34,432 nt of DNA, taken from positions 1 through 34,432 of the forward strand of contig NZ_JAGXJW010000074.1 of the NCBI RefSeq assembly GCF_019091135.1, given 5' to 3'. This DNA comes from Cohnella sp. GbtcB17 (lineage in GTDB: Bacteria > Bacillota > Bacilli > Paenibacillales > Paenibacillaceae). The notes under the pieces are model-generated. The model saw only the letters and a program-made list of their open reading frames with translations. It did no database searches and was not told the origin of the DNA. Shown here piece after piece: positions 22,860-31,877 of this stretch (position 1 is the first letter of the stretch; the number at the start of each line of letters is the position of its first letter). The translations under genes were made by a program, and so were the position numbers.

Positions 22860-23810
22860 ATGAGCAAGCATACACCGGCCTTGGGCAATGAGAGGAGACG
22901 GTCGTTCAGGTTCGGCTACAAAACAAAACGCGAGATGCCGCTTCATTTTATGCTGCTTCCGGGCCTTGTGCTGATATTGATCTTTGCCTATATTCCGATG
23001 GTCGGCGTCACGATCGCGTTCCAGAATTTCATTCCGCTCAAGGGCTTGTTCGGCGGGCAGGAATGGGTCGGCCTGGACAACTTTGATTATGTGTTCTCCA
23101 TGCCGACGATCTGGCAGGTCGTCTGGAATACGCTGCGGATCGCCGCGCTCAAGATCGTAGCCGGACTGGTCGTGCCGATCGCCTTCGCGCTGCTGCTGAA
23201 TGAGGTTCGCAACGTGCTGTTCAAGCGGACGACGCAGACGATCATTTACTTTCCTTACTTTTTATCGTGGATTATTCTGGGCGGGATCTTGATCGATATT
23301 TTGTCGCCGTCCACGGGCATCGTCAACAAGTTTCTCGGCTGGTTGGGCATCGGACCGATCTTTTTCCTCGGAGAGAACGCCTGGTTCCCCTACACGATGG
23401 TCGTCTCCGACATCTGGAAAACGTTCGGCTTCAACACGATCATTTACCTGGCCGCCATCACGAGCATCGACCCTTCGCTGTACGAGGCTGCTGCCGCTGA
23501 CGGAGCGGGTCGTTGGAAGCAGACCTGGCATGTGACGCTGCCCGGCATGCATATGATCATCGTCCTGCTGATGGTGCTCAGTCTCGGCACCGTGCTCGAC
23601 GCCGGCTTCGATCAGATCTTTAATCTGTACAGCCCGCAGGTGTACGAGTCCGGCGATATCGTGGATACGATGGTGTACCGAATGGGGCTCCAGCAGACGC
23701 AGTTCGGACCCTCGACCGCCGTCGGACTGCTCAAGTCGCTCGTATCCTTCCTCTTGATCTCGACGTCCTATCTGATTGCATACCGGCTGTTCAAGTACCG
23801 TCTTTTCTAG
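22860..23810 (+). CDS. Sugar ABC transporter permease (LplB/UgpA-like)
   Basis: A 316-residue inner-membrane permease with six predicted helices. The ATG at 22860 has GGGAGGAGG about 9 bases upstream. The charged N-terminus (KTKREMPLHFMLLPGLVLI) is typical of LplB-like permeases. The EAA loop that docks the ATPase is visible as YEAAAADGAGRWKQTWHVTL. It pairs with the permease at 23823 and serves the binding protein at 21128. There is no ATPase gene in the operon. Confidence 0.95.
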   Translation: MSKHTPALGNERRRSFRFGYKTKREMPLHFMLLPGLVLILIFAYIPMVGVTIAFQNFIPLKGLFGGQEWVGLDNFDYVFSMPTIWQVVWNTLRIAALKIVAGLVVPIAFALLLNEVRNVLFKRTTQTIIYFPYFLSWIILGGILIDILSPSTGIVNKFLGWLGIGPIFFLGENAWFPYTMVVSDIWKTFGFNTIIYLAAITSIDPSLYEAAAADGAGRWKQTWHVTLPGMHMIIVLLMVLSLGTVLDAGFDQIFNLYSPQVYESGDIVDTMVYRMGLQQTQFGPSTAVGLLKSLVSFLLISTSYLIAYRLFKYRLF

Positions 23811-23822
23811 GAGGGGATCGCA

Positions 23823-24707
23823 TTGCTGCTCAGACAAACCCGCGGTCAGAAAATATTTAGCGTGTTCAACTATGCGCTGCTCACCTTGACGGCCGTTCTG
23901 TGCCTGCTGCCGCTAATTCATGTGATCGCCTTGTCGTTCAGCGACAACGCCGCCGTATCGGGCGGCTTGGTCACCTTGTGGCCGGTTCGCTTTACGTGGG
24001 AGCCGTATGCCTACGTGCTGGAACGAAGCGCCTTTTGGAAGGCATTCGGCGTCACGCTTCAGCGAGCGGCGCTCGGCACGGCGGTCAATGTGCTGCTCGT
24101 CATTCTGCTCGCCTATCCGCTGTCGATGTCGGGTGAGAAGCTCCGCGCCAGAACGCTGTACGTCTGGATCTTTTTCTTCACGATGCTGTTCAACGGCGGC
24201 CTCATTCCTACTTACATCCTGATCAAGGAAATCGGGATTATGGATACGCTTTGGGCGCTTGTTCTTCCCGGCGCGGTCACCGTGTTCAACCTCATCCTGA
24301 TGCTGAACTTCTTCAGGCAGGTGCCGGAGGAGCTGGAGGATTCTGCGATGATCGACGGTGCGGGCCACTGGCGCACGCTATGGCAGATCTATGTGCCGAT
24401 CTCCACGCCGGCGATCGCGACGATCACGCTGTTCTGCGTCGTCGGACACTGGAACGCCTGGTTCGACGGCCTAATTTACATGCGAGACGCCGCGCATTAT
24501 CCGCTGCAGAGCTATCTGCAGACGATCGTCGTCAAGTTCGACTTCCAGACGATGTCGGCTACGGACGCGCAGCGCCTCGCGCAGCTGAACGACCGCTCCG
24601 TCAAAGCGGCGCAGATGGTCGTGGCCGCGGTTCCGATTTTGCTCGTCTATCCTTTTTTGCAGAAATACTTCGTCAGCGGCATTAAGCTGGGCAGCGTCAA
24701 GGGATAA
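23823..24707 (+). CDS. Sugar ABC transporter permease (LplC/UgpE-like)
   Basis: A 294-residue second permease. The TTG start at 23823 is supported by AGGAGGGG about 6 bases upstream, overlapping the end of the previous gene (12-bp gap). Six helices are expected. The EAA loop reads LEDSAMIDGAGHWRTLWQIYV, with Ser-Ala replacing the second part of the usual EAA, a common variation in this family. The end GIKLGSVKG is typical of LplC-like permeases. A terminator follows at once. Confidence 0.95.
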   Translation: MLLRQTRGQKIFSVFNYALLTLTAVLCLLPLIHVIALSFSDNAAVSGGLVTLWPVRFTWEPYAYVLERSAFWKAFGVTLQRAALGTAVNVLLVILLAYPLSMSGEKLRARTLYVWIFFFTMLFNGGLIPTYILIKEIGIMDTLWALVLPGAVTVFNLILMLNFFRQVPEELEDSAMIDGAGHWRTLWQIYVPISTPAIATITLFCVVGHWNAWFDGLIYMRDAAHYPLQSYLQTIVVKFDFQTMSATDAQRLAQLNDRSVKAAQMVVAAVPILLVYPFLQKYFVSGIKLGSVKG

Positions 24708-24723
24708 GCACATATAAGGAGAA

Positions 24724-24769
24724 GCCCTTTGCCGCCGGGAGAAGTCCCGGTCGCGCAAAGGGCCTTTTT
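24724..24769 (+). terminator. Terminator of the LplABC-type operon
   Basis: GCCCTTTGC pairs with GCAAAGGGC, with an inner CCGGGA/TCCCGG stem, followed by TTTTT. Confidence 0.92.
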
Positions 24770-24771
24770 CC

Positions 24772-24803
24772 CGTTTGAACGATATCCCGTTCGCTCAGGG
24801 ATG
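24772..24803 (-). repeat. Dispersed about 40-bp repeat, copy 4
   Basis: On the minus strand it reads CCCTGAGCGAACGGGATATC followed by GTTCAAACGGG. It starts 3 bases after the operon terminator and faces copy 5. Confidence 0.75.
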
Positions 24804-24843
24804 TTGAACTCCGCTTGCGGCGACTCCCCCCGCTTCATGCTTT

Positions 24844-24881
24844 CCTGACGCAAGGGGATACCGTTCAAATGCGCCAAAAAT
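24844..24881 (+). repeat. Dispersed about 40-bp repeat, copy 5
   Basis: CCTGACGCAAGGGGATACCG followed by TTCAAATGCGCCAAAAATG. Together with copy 4 it forms an imperfect inverted repeat of about 110 bp between two convergent genes. Confidence 0.8.
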
Positions 24882-24968
24882 GAAGTTAGAGCGGCAGGGG
24901 GAGGCGCGATCGTCGGGCGGGGAACCAAGGGAGCAGGCTTGCGCTTGCCCCCGTTAGTTTGCGGCGAT

Positions 24969-26624
24969 TCAGACGTTATTTTTCCGATACTGATTCGGCG
25001 ACAGCCCCGTCAGCTTTTTGAATACTTTGCTGAAATATTTCTCGTCCGCATATCCGACCATCTCGGCGACTTGGGAGATCTTGAAGTGCGGGCTCTCGAG
25101 CAGCAGCTTCGCCTTGTCGATCCGGATGCGGCAGAGGAAGTCGATCAGATTTTCCCCGGTCTCCTGCTTGAACCTGCGGGAGATGTACTCTCGGCTCAAA
25201 TAAAACTGGCTCGCGATATCCTGCAGGGTGAGCTCCTTGTTGTAATGCTGCTCGATATAGCGGACGACGGCCGGGATCGCGCTCTGGGTCTGTTGGCCGG
25301 CGGCCGAACGGCTGCGCGCGTACGCGGTCAGAAAATCGCGCAGCATCGACTCCAATCGGTCGAGGTCGAGCCGTCCGCGCGCGTCCATCGGAATGACGCC
25401 CGACGGAACCGGATCCTCGTCCGTCTCTCCCGCGGATGCCCGTTCCTCGCTTGGCGCATCCGCCTGCCGGCCCGGCGTCTCGCGCCAGCGTCGCAGCATG
25501 TCGCCGAGGTCATCCCGCCACCGGCGCAGCTGTTCGCCGCTAATCCGGGGCATGCGGCGCACCTCGGCCATCCAGCGGCCGACGGCATCTCCGATCTGCC
25601 GTTCGGAGCCGGCAAGGACGGCGAGACGAAGGACTTCCTCGTAGTCCTCCAGCCGCGGCGGCGGGAAGGCAGGACGCGCAGCTGCCGCTTCGGGCCGATA
25701 GTAATAGGTCCGCTCTTCAAGCAGGTTGCGTTCGTGCAACGCGGACCGGGCCGACTGGTATGATGTCGAGGCGCCCTGAGGAAAAGGCTGCGCGGTGCCG
25801 ATACCGAAGTCGAAGCGGCATTTGAGCGTCAGATCGCAGCCGTCGTTGATCTCGGACAACGTCTCCTCCAACGTCGCGTCAGTTCTCGCCGCGCGGGCAT
25901 CGGTCCAGACGAAAAGAAGGATCTCGCTTTCGGCGCGAAGATTGCGGCAGGCGATGCCGCGTTCGCCTCGCCGCAGCACTTCGTCCGCGATATTCGTCAG
26001 CGTAAAGTAGAGCAGGTCCCGATGGCGGGCGTACCGGTCCGCCACCTCGGACGAAGCCGAATCGACGTCCAGGACGGAGACGAGGCAAGCGGAGGGATGC
26101 GGCGCGCCGGACTCGCCCAACAGGACGGTCTGCGCGTTGCCGTACGGGTCGCCGCCCCCGAGCAGGTCGGAAAAGATGCGGTCGCGCATGACAGGGCGCA
26201 GCTGGTTGATCTCCATGTTCCGGGCCAGCTCGTGCTTGCGGGTGCGGTCCTGCTCGTGCCATCTCGCGACCGCGCGCTCAAGCGCGCCGGTCAGCTGTTC
26301 GGGATCGATCGGCTTGAGCAGGTAATCCTGTCCGCCGTGCTGCATCGTGCCGCGTACGAGGTGAAAATCGTCGTGACCGCTGATGACGATTTTCTGGATC
26401 TCCGGCCTGTTCGCTTGCAGCCAGGCGAGCAGATCGAGGCCGCCCCGGACAGGCATCATCATGTCGGTGACGACGATGCCCGGGCGTTCGCGCTCGATGA
26501 GCGCCGCCGCTTCCTCTCCGTTGGCCGCTTCGTGAATCTCGGCTATGCCCAGCGCTTCCCAATCGACGAGCAGTCGGACGGCCTCCCGCACATGACGCTC
26601 GTCGTCGACGATGACAACCTTCAT
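24969..26624 (-). CDS. YesN-type response regulator (REC + AraC HTH)
   Basis: A 551-residue cytoplasmic regulator. Residues 1 to about 120 form a receiver domain: MKVVIVDDE with Asp7/Asp8, phospho-acceptor Asp54 in VVTDMMMP, and Lys104 in LLKPID. A middle region of about 300 residues (as usual in YesN) follows, with the Arg-rich PRISGEQLRRWRDDLGDMLR part. The last about 100 residues are an AraC-type double HTH (LTLQDIASQFYLSREYISRRF and ISQVAEMVGYADEKYFSKVF). The ATG at 26624 overlaps the stop of the sensor kinase gene by 4 bp (ATGA). It is the partner of that kinase, and by position it probably controls the ABC genes at 28663-31830. Confidence 0.95.
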   Translation of the reverse strand: MKVVIVDDERHVREAVRLLVDWEALGIAEIHEAANGEEAAALIERERPGIVVTDMMMPVRGGLDLLAWLQANRPEIQKIVISGHDDFHLVRGTMQHGGQDYLLKPIDPEQLTGALERAVARWHEQDRTRKHELARNMEINQLRPVMRDRIFSDLLGGGDPYGNAQTVLLGESGAPHPSACLVSVLDVDSASSEVADRYARHRDLLYFTLTNIADEVLRRGERGIACRNLRAESEILLFVWTDARAARTDATLEETLSEINDGCDLTLKCRFDFGIGTAQPFPQGASTSYQSARSALHERNLLEERTYYYRPEAAAARPAFPPPRLEDYEEVLRLAVLAGSERQIGDAVGRWMAEVRRMPRISGEQLRRWRDDLGDMLRRWRETPGRQADAPSEERASAGETDEDPVPSGVIPMDARGRLDLDRLESMLRDFLTAYARSRSAAGQQTQSAIPAVVRYIEQHYNKELTLQDIASQFYLSREYISRRFKQETGENLIDFLCRIRIDKAKLLLESPHFKISQVAEMVGYADEKYFSKVFKKLTGLSPNQYRKNNV

Positions 26625-28555
26625 TTCGTTTCCTCCCTCTCGGCGCCGGCATCGGGCGATTGCGCATTCGCCGGCCTATCTTCTTCCTCGGACGGCGCCT
26701 GCCGCAGCGGGATCCGGAGCGCGGCCTTGAATCCGACGCCCGGCGAAGCGTCCACCTCCATGCCCGCTTCTTCGCCGAAGTACAATCGAAGCCGCATATG
26801 AACGTTCGCAAGCCCGATCTGCCCGCCCGTGCCGTCCTCCGCCGCCGCGCGGTTCAGCCGGGCGCGCAGGCGCTCCAGCGCGCCCGGCTCCATGCCTTTG
26901 CCGTTGTCCGCAATCTCGACGCGCAGCCATCCGCGCTCGCCCTCCAGCCAAGCACGAATATGCAGCTTGGCGCCGGCTTGGCTCGAGCCGCGCTCCCCCG
27001 CTCCGCCGACCGCCGCCGGCTCGTAGCCGTGCTTGAAGTAGTTTTCGACGAGCGGCTGAAGCAGCATCTTGGGGACTGCGACATCCGTCGTCTCCGGATC
27101 GATCTCGTAGTAGGCTTGCAGGTCCTCGCCGAACCGCTGCTTCTGCAGCTCCAGGTACGCCTTGGCGTGAGCGAGCTCTGCGGACAGCGGCACGACGCTC
27201 TCCTCGGTGTTCATGCTGTACCGCATCATGCGGGCCATCGCCGCGACGAGTCCGTACACCTTCGGAGCGTTCGACTGCAGGGCGAGCGTCCCGATGGACT
27301 GCAGCGCGTTGTTCAGAAAATGGGGGTTGATCTGGGCTTGCATCGCCTTCAGCTGGTTCGTCTTGTTCGCGAGCGCCAGCTTGTACTCCCGGTTGATTAG
27401 CTCCTCGATCGTCGCCACCATCGTGCCAAAGCGCCGTTCCAGCACGCCGAATTCGTCGCTGCTCCGGGCGAGGCGGGCGTCCACGCCAGCGCTCCATTTG
27501 CCGGCCTGAACGAGGTTCATGCGGGCGATCAGCTTTTTGATGGGGCTGGTGAACTGCACGGACACAACGAGTGTCGCGATGACGGCGACGACGAGCGACA
27601 GCGCGATGATCAGCGAGTTGATCGTGCGAATACCCTGCGCATTCTGGTACAGGTAGGCGTAAGGCAACTGCTTCGCGACGATCCAGTCCATGAATTGCGT
27701 CTGCAGCGTATCGTAGACGACATAGCCGGAAAAACTCGAATCCGACCATTTGAAGTCGCCGCTGCCGCCGGCGTCGGCCAGCAGCTTGCGCGTCCAGCCG
27801 GCGTTTTGGATCGGATTGCCATCCTCCGGCCCGGCGCCGCAGACGACGTTGCCCCCGCGGTCGAGCAGGTACAGCTGTTCCTTCTCGGACAGCGCGAGCC
27901 GTCCGCAGATGTCGCCGAGCTCGGTGAGCAGAACGTCGATCGACAAGTAACCGATCACCCGGTCGCTCGGCGTGCGGATGATCGGCCGCCTGAGCGTGAT
28001 CACGTCCCGGGCCGATATGGATCGCCGCGAATCGAGCGCGTAGCTCGCGCTCTTGTGCGCCGGCTCCATAAAGGGCGTCGGATCGTCTGCGCGTCCTGCG
28101 GGCCAGCCGCCTGCGGCCTCGTGTCCGCTGCGGAACAGGCCGCGCGCCAGCAGATAGGACCAGCTGTCCTCGCCTCGCCCGATCTGCAGATGGATCTGGT
28201 GGATCTCTTTGTTCGCCTGATACATGTTGAGCAGATGCTGGTAGATCGTCGTGCGATAGGCAAGGTCCACCGTCGCCGCATCCGCGCCGGGCGCCGTGAA
28301 GCGTTCGATGATGGCGTATAGGGAAGTCGGCGAATTGATCGAGTTGTAGACGCTTAACGAATTCCGGTTGAGCGTGTTCATGTAGTTCAGGATGTTGTCT
28401 TTGCCGACCTCGAGGAGGCTGCGGTTTTCCGCGATCGCCTTGCCCGTCACCTGGTTTTTGATATAAAAATCCGAGATGACCATCGACAGCGCCATGGGAA
28501 CAATGGTAGCCGCGAGGAGCAGCGCCATCAACTTGGTGCGAATGCTTTTTTTCAA
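26621..28555 (-). CDS. YesM-type sensor histidine kinase
   Basis: A 644-residue membrane kinase. The TTG start at 28555 is followed by MKKSIRTKLMALLLAATIVPMALS, the first membrane helix; the RBS (GGGGGG) is only moderate. An extracellular sensor region (about 30-300) precedes the second helix (INSLIIALSLVVAVIATLVV). A HAMP domain (FTSPIKKLIARM) follows, then the His_kinase domain with His412 in QINPHFLNNALQS and the HATPase (ADNGKGMEP, GIGLANV-like region as GQIGLANVHMRL). This is the LytS/YesM class. It is divergent from the sugar ABC operon beginning at 28663, so it probably senses the substrate, directly or through the binding protein. Confidence 0.95.
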   Translation of the reverse strand: MKKSIRTKLMALLLAATIVPMALSMVISDFYIKNQVTGKAIAENRSLLEVGKDNILNYMNTLNRNSLSVYNSINSPTSLYAIIERFTAPGADAATVDLAYRTTIYQHLLNMYQANKEIHQIHLQIGRGEDSWSYLLARGLFRSGHEAAGGWPAGRADDPTPFMEPAHKSASYALDSRRSISARDVITLRRPIIRTPSDRVIGYLSIDVLLTELGDICGRLALSEKEQLYLLDRGGNVVCGAGPEDGNPIQNAGWTRKLLADAGGSGDFKWSDSSFSGYVVYDTLQTQFMDWIVAKQLPYAYLYQNAQGIRTINSLIIALSLVVAVIATLVVSVQFTSPIKKLIARMNLVQAGKWSAGVDARLARSSDEFGVLERRFGTMVATIEELINREYKLALANKTNQLKAMQAQINPHFLNNALQSIGTLALQSNAPKVYGLVAAMARMMRYSMNTEESVVPLSAELAHAKAYLELQKQRFGEDLQAYYEIDPETTDVAVPKMLLQPLVENYFKHGYEPAAVGGAGERGSSQAGAKLHIRAWLEGERGWLRVEIADNGKGMEPGALERLRARLNRAAAEDGTGGQIGLANVHMRLRLYFGEEAGMEVDASPGVGFKAALRIPLRQAPSEEEDRPANAQSPDAGAEREETK

Positions 28556-28572
28556 GGCGGTCCCCCCGAGGT

Positions 28573-28587
28573 CAATATATTACACCA
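28573..28587 (+). promoter_or_regulatory. Candidate operator TCAATATATTACACC upstream of the second sugar ABC operon
   Basis: A near copy, TCAATATGTTACACT, lies at 30399-30413 ahead of the binding-protein gene. Fourteen of fifteen positions agree if the R at position 8 is accepted. The copy here lies between the divergent kinase and permease genes. A -10-like TATATT (28630-28635) has no good -35, which fits activator dependence. Confidence 0.4.
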
Positions 28588-28662
28588 AACCCATCATATC
28601 TATCGGTGGTCGATGCCGCAATATCGCTTTATATTTTACATAACGGAAAGGGAGTGTGCCTC

Positions 28663-29553
28663 ATGACCAAACGCGGCGGTAAATCCGGAGAGTGGCTGCA
28701 GCAGCTCGTATTCGTGGGACCCGGCCTGATCGCCTTTTCGATCATCGTGCTGGTACCGTTCCTGCTCGGCTTTTATTATTCGTTCACCGAGTGGAACGGG
28801 CTCGATTTGAACAAGGCGCAGTGGACGGGCATGGACAATCTGAATCGCATCTTCACGCGCGACGACAAGTTCTGGGCCGCGTTCGGCTTCACGCTGCGTT
28901 TCACGGGAGTCACGGTGCTGGTGTCGAACCTGCTGGCGTTTCTGCTGGCGCTGATGCTGACGCGGGCGCTGAAGACGCGCAATTTGCTGCGGACGGTGTT
29001 CTTCGTGCCGAACGTGATCGGCGGCATCCTGCTCGGCTATATCTGGCAGTTCATCTTCACCAAGGGCTTCAAGACGATCGGGGAAATGACCGGCTGGTCC
29101 TTCTTCGAGCAGCCTTGGCTAGGCACGGCGGGTACAGGCTTCTGGGGCCTCGTCATCGTGTTCGTCTGGCAGTCGGCGGGCTACATGATGGTCATCTACA
29201 TCGCGGCGCTGACCGGCGTGCCGAAGGACATGCTCGAGGCTGCGACGATCGACGGCGCGAGCTACTGGCAGAGCATCCGCAAGGTGACGCTGCCGCTCAT
29301 CATGCCGGCGATCACCGTTTGCTTGTTCCTGACGATCTCCAATGCCTTCAAGATGTTCGACCTGAACCTGTCGCTCACCAAGGGCGGCCCGGGCACGTCG
29401 ACGCAGTCGCTCGCCTATAACATTTATGCCGAGGCGCTGGTCAACAATCGCTACGGGCTCGGTACGGCGAAGGCGATGCTGTTCTTCCTGGCCGTCTCGC
29501 TCATCGCGGTGACGCAGGTATGGCTCACCAAGCGCAAGGAGGTGGAAGCCTGA
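28663..29553 (+). CDS. Sugar ABC transporter permease (MalF/UgpA-like)
   Basis: A 296-residue inner-membrane permease. The ATG at 28663 is chosen because AAAGGGAG lies about 8 bases upstream; the frame opens earlier, at 28606, without an RBS. Six helices are expected, and the EAA loop reads LEAATIDGASYWQSIRKVTLP. It is the first gene of the yesMN-adjacent operon and overlaps the next permease by one base (TGATG). Confidence 0.95.
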   Translation: MTKRGGKSGEWLQQLVFVGPGLIAFSIIVLVPFLLGFYYSFTEWNGLDLNKAQWTGMDNLNRIFTRDDKFWAAFGFTLRFTGVTVLVSNLLAFLLALMLTRALKTRNLLRTVFFVPNVIGGILLGYIWQFIFTKGFKTIGEMTGWSFFEQPWLGTAGTGFWGLVIVFVWQSAGYMMVIYIAALTGVPKDMLEAATIDGASYWQSIRKVTLPLIMPAITVCLFLTISNAFKMFDLNLSLTKGGPGTSTQSLAYNIYAEALVNNRYGLGTAKAMLFFLAVSLIAVTQVWLTKRKEVEA

Positions 29554-30392
29554 TGAACCGCGACCGTTCGCTTCGCTACAGGCTGGCCGGCATCGAAGGC
29601 TTCGCGATTTTGCTTGCGCTGCTGTTTCTCGCTCCGTTTTACTTCGTCATCGTGAATTCGCTCAAGACGCTGGGCGAGATTCTCGTCGACGCGGCTTCGC
29701 TGCCGGAGGTTTACAAATTCACGAACTACTCGCGGGTATGGGACATGATCCGCTTTCCGACCGCGCTTCGCAACTCCGTCGTCATCACGGCGATCAGCGT
29801 CGCCGGCATTGTGACGATCAGCTCCATGACCGCCTACCGGCTCGTCCGCAGGCCGACGCGCTTCAACAACCTGCTGTTCCTTGCCTTCATCTCGTCGATG
29901 ATCATCCCGTTCCAGTCCGTCATGCTGCAGCTCGTGCGCGTGACGAGCATCCTGGAGCTGCGCGGCGACCTGCTCGGCATCGTCGTTTGTTACCTCGGCT
30001 TCGGCCTCGCGCTGTCGGTGTTCCTGTTCCACGGCTTCATCAAGGGCGTGCCGCTCGAGATCGAGGAGGCCGCGGTCATGGACGGCTGCTCGCCTTACGG
30101 CGTGTTCTGGCGGATCGTCTTCCCGCTGCTCAAGCCGATCGCCGTCACCGTCGTCATCTTGAACACGCTATGGATCTGGAACGATTACCTGCTGCCCGTG
30201 CTCATCATCGGCTCCAACAAAGACCTGACGACGATTCCGCTCGCGGTTACGCGGTTTTTCGGGCAATATACGAAGCAGTGGGATCTTGCGCTCGCCGGGC
30301 TAGCCATGAGCGTCACGCCGATCGTCGTGCTGTTCCTGCTGCTGCAAAAGCACATCGTCGAAGGGATCACTTCCGGGTCGGTCAAAGGGTAG
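29553..30392 (+). CDS. Sugar ABC transporter permease (MalG/UgpE-like)
   Basis: A 279-residue partner permease. The ATG at 29553 shares its A with the previous stop codon and has AAGGAGGTGG about 8 bases upstream, so translation is coupled. The EAA loop is IEEAAVMDGCSPYGVFWRIVF, and the C-terminus GITSGSVKG is typical of the MalG side. No ATPase follows. Confidence 0.95.
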   Translation: MNRDRSLRYRLAGIEGFAILLALLFLAPFYFVIVNSLKTLGEILVDAASLPEVYKFTNYSRVWDMIRFPTALRNSVVITAISVAGIVTISSMTAYRLVRRPTRFNNLLFLAFISSMIIPFQSVMLQLVRVTSILELRGDLLGIVVCYLGFGLALSVFLFHGFIKGVPLEIEEAAVMDGCSPYGVFWRIVFPLLKPIAVTVVILNTLWIWNDYLLPVLIIGSNKDLTTIPLAVTRFFGQYTKQWDLALAGLAMSVTPIVVLFLLLQKHIVEGITSGSVKG

Positions 30393-30398
30393 GCAGGA

Positions 30399-30462
30399 TC
30401 AATATGTTACACTTTAGACAACAACATCGTCGGTTTTGTGCAAACGTTTTCTCCACTATACT
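30399..30462 (+). promoter_or_regulatory. Separate promoter region of the binding-protein gene, with cre site
   Basis: TCAATATGTTACACT (30399-30413) resembles the site at 28573. TGCAAACGTTTTCT (30439-30452) matches the cre consensus at 12 of 14 positions and sits where the -35/-10 spacer of a TATACT box (30457-30462) would be. Candidate -35 sequences are poor. CcpA repression plus specific activation is the natural reading. Confidence 0.5.
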
Positions 30463-30504
30463 CGACACTGTAGCCAGATGATTGAATACATGGGAGGTCT
30501 TGAT

Positions 30505-31830
30505 ATGAAACGCATCTCCGCAGGCATCTTGATCGCCTCGCTCCTGACCGTAGCCGCAGGCTGCGGCAACAACAACGGCAACGGCAACGCTTCGCCGGCA
30601 TCCTCGGAAGCCGCTTCGGGCGCCGCTTCTTCGGCTCCGGCATCGTCCGCGGCCGCATCCAGCGACGCGCCGAAGAAGGACGTCACGATTAAGGTATTCC
30701 AGTTCAAGGTCGAGATCGCGGACGCCTTGAACAAGATGGCCGAAGCTTACGAAAAAGAAACGGGCGTCAAGGTCGACGTGGAAACCCACGGCGGCGGCGA
30801 GGACTACAACGCGCTGTTGAAGGCCGAGATCGCTTCGGGCTCCGAGCCCGAGATTTTCAACTCCGAAGGCTATGCGGCGCTTGAGCCGTACTACGACCGC
30901 GCGACGGACCTGTCGGGCGAATCCTGGGCCAAGGATGTCGTCAACTCCGCTGCGGCCCCGGCCCAGGTAGACGGCAAGCTGCTGGGCATGCCGATGAATA
31001 TCGAAGGCTACGGCATCATTTACAACAAAGACTTGTTCGCCAAGGCGGGCATCACCGAGCTGCCGAAGACGCTGTCCGAGCTCGAAGCGGCGGCGAAGAA
31101 GCTGCAGGACGCGGGCATCACGCCGTTTTCCACGACGAACGAATGGTGGTCGATCGGCCATCACACGATCAACGTCGGTCTTTCGGAGCAGCCCGATCCC
31201 GTCAAGTTCATCGAGGACAACAAGGCGGGCACCGCTTCCTTCAAAGGCAACGAAGTGTTCGGCAAGTGGATCAACTACGTCGACCTCGTCTTCAAGTATT
31301 CCCAGAAGGATAAGCTGACGACCGACTATGCGACCCAAGTTGCCACGTTCGCCAGCGGCAAAGCGGCCATGATCCAGCAAGGCAACTGGATTCAAGGCGA
31401 TGTCGACAAGGTGGCCAAGCTCAACCTCGGCATGATGCCGATCCCGATCGACGACAGCGGCAAGGCGCACATCTACACCGGTCCGGCAAACTTCTGGATC
31501 GTCAACAGCAAGTCCAAGAACGCCGAAGAGGCGAAGAAGTTCCTGGCGTGGATGGTCACGTCCGAGACGGGCAAGAGCTACATCACCAAGGAGTTCAAGT
31601 TCATACCGGCGCTCGCTACGATCCCCGCGACTTCTGAAGACATCGGGCAGCTGGGCGCGGCCGTATCCGAGCAGGCGAAGGACGCGGGCGGCTGGAACTG
31701 GGGCCGGTATCCGGACGGCGTCATCCAGGGCTGGGGCGCGGCGATGCAGGAATATCAAGGCGGCTCGATCGACAAGGACAAACTGTTCGATAAGTTCGAC
31801 CAGGCCGTTAAGGATATCGTGAGCAAGTAA
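30505..31830 (+). CDS. Extracellular sugar-binding lipoprotein (ABC family 1)
   Basis: A 441-residue binding protein. The ATG at 30505 has GGGAGG about 9 bases upstream. A lipoprotein signal with VAAGC (Cys20) is followed by an Asn/Ser/Ala-rich tether and then a type-I sugar-binding fold (VTIKVFQFKVEIADALNKMAEAYEKETGVKV). It ends KAVKDIVSK-like (QAVKDIVSK). It is placed after both permeases, unlike the usual order, and has its own promoter region with a cre-like site, so it can be made in excess. The substrate is unknown. Confidence 0.95.
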   Translation: MKRISAGILIASLLTVAAGCGNNNGNGNASPASSEAASGAASSAPASSAAASSDAPKKDVTIKVFQFKVEIADALNKMAEAYEKETGVKVDVETHGGGEDYNALLKAEIASGSEPEIFNSEGYAALEPYYDRATDLSGESWAKDVVNSAAAPAQVDGKLLGMPMNIEGYGIIYNKDLFAKAGITELPKTLSELEAAAKKLQDAGITPFSTTNEWWSIGHHTINVGLSEQPDPVKFIEDNKAGTASFKGNEVFGKWINYVDLVFKYSQKDKLTTDYATQVATFASGKAAMIQQGNWIQGDVDKVAKLNLGMMPIPIDDSGKAHIYTGPANFWIVNSKSKNAEEAKKFLAWMVTSETGKSYITKEFKFIPALATIPATSEDIGQLGAAVSEQAKDAGGWNWGRYPDGVIQGWGAAMQEYQGGSIDKDKLFDKFDQAVKDIVSK

Positions 31831-31839
31831 GGTAAGACG

Positions 31840-31857
31840 CTACTATTTATATAGTAG
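31840..31857 (+). other. Small hairpin after the sugar-binding protein gene
   Basis: CTACTAT (31840-31846) pairs with ATAGTAG (31851-31857), 10 bases after the stop and before the main terminator. It may stabilise the message. Confidence 0.45.
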
Positions 31858-31877
31858 AAACAGGTGCGGACGAAATC

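Noticed and set aside
30382..31758. 458-residue open frame antisense to the sugar-binding protein gene
   Set aside because: Composition of a shadow frame; it runs through the promoter region of the real gene and ends inside its leader.
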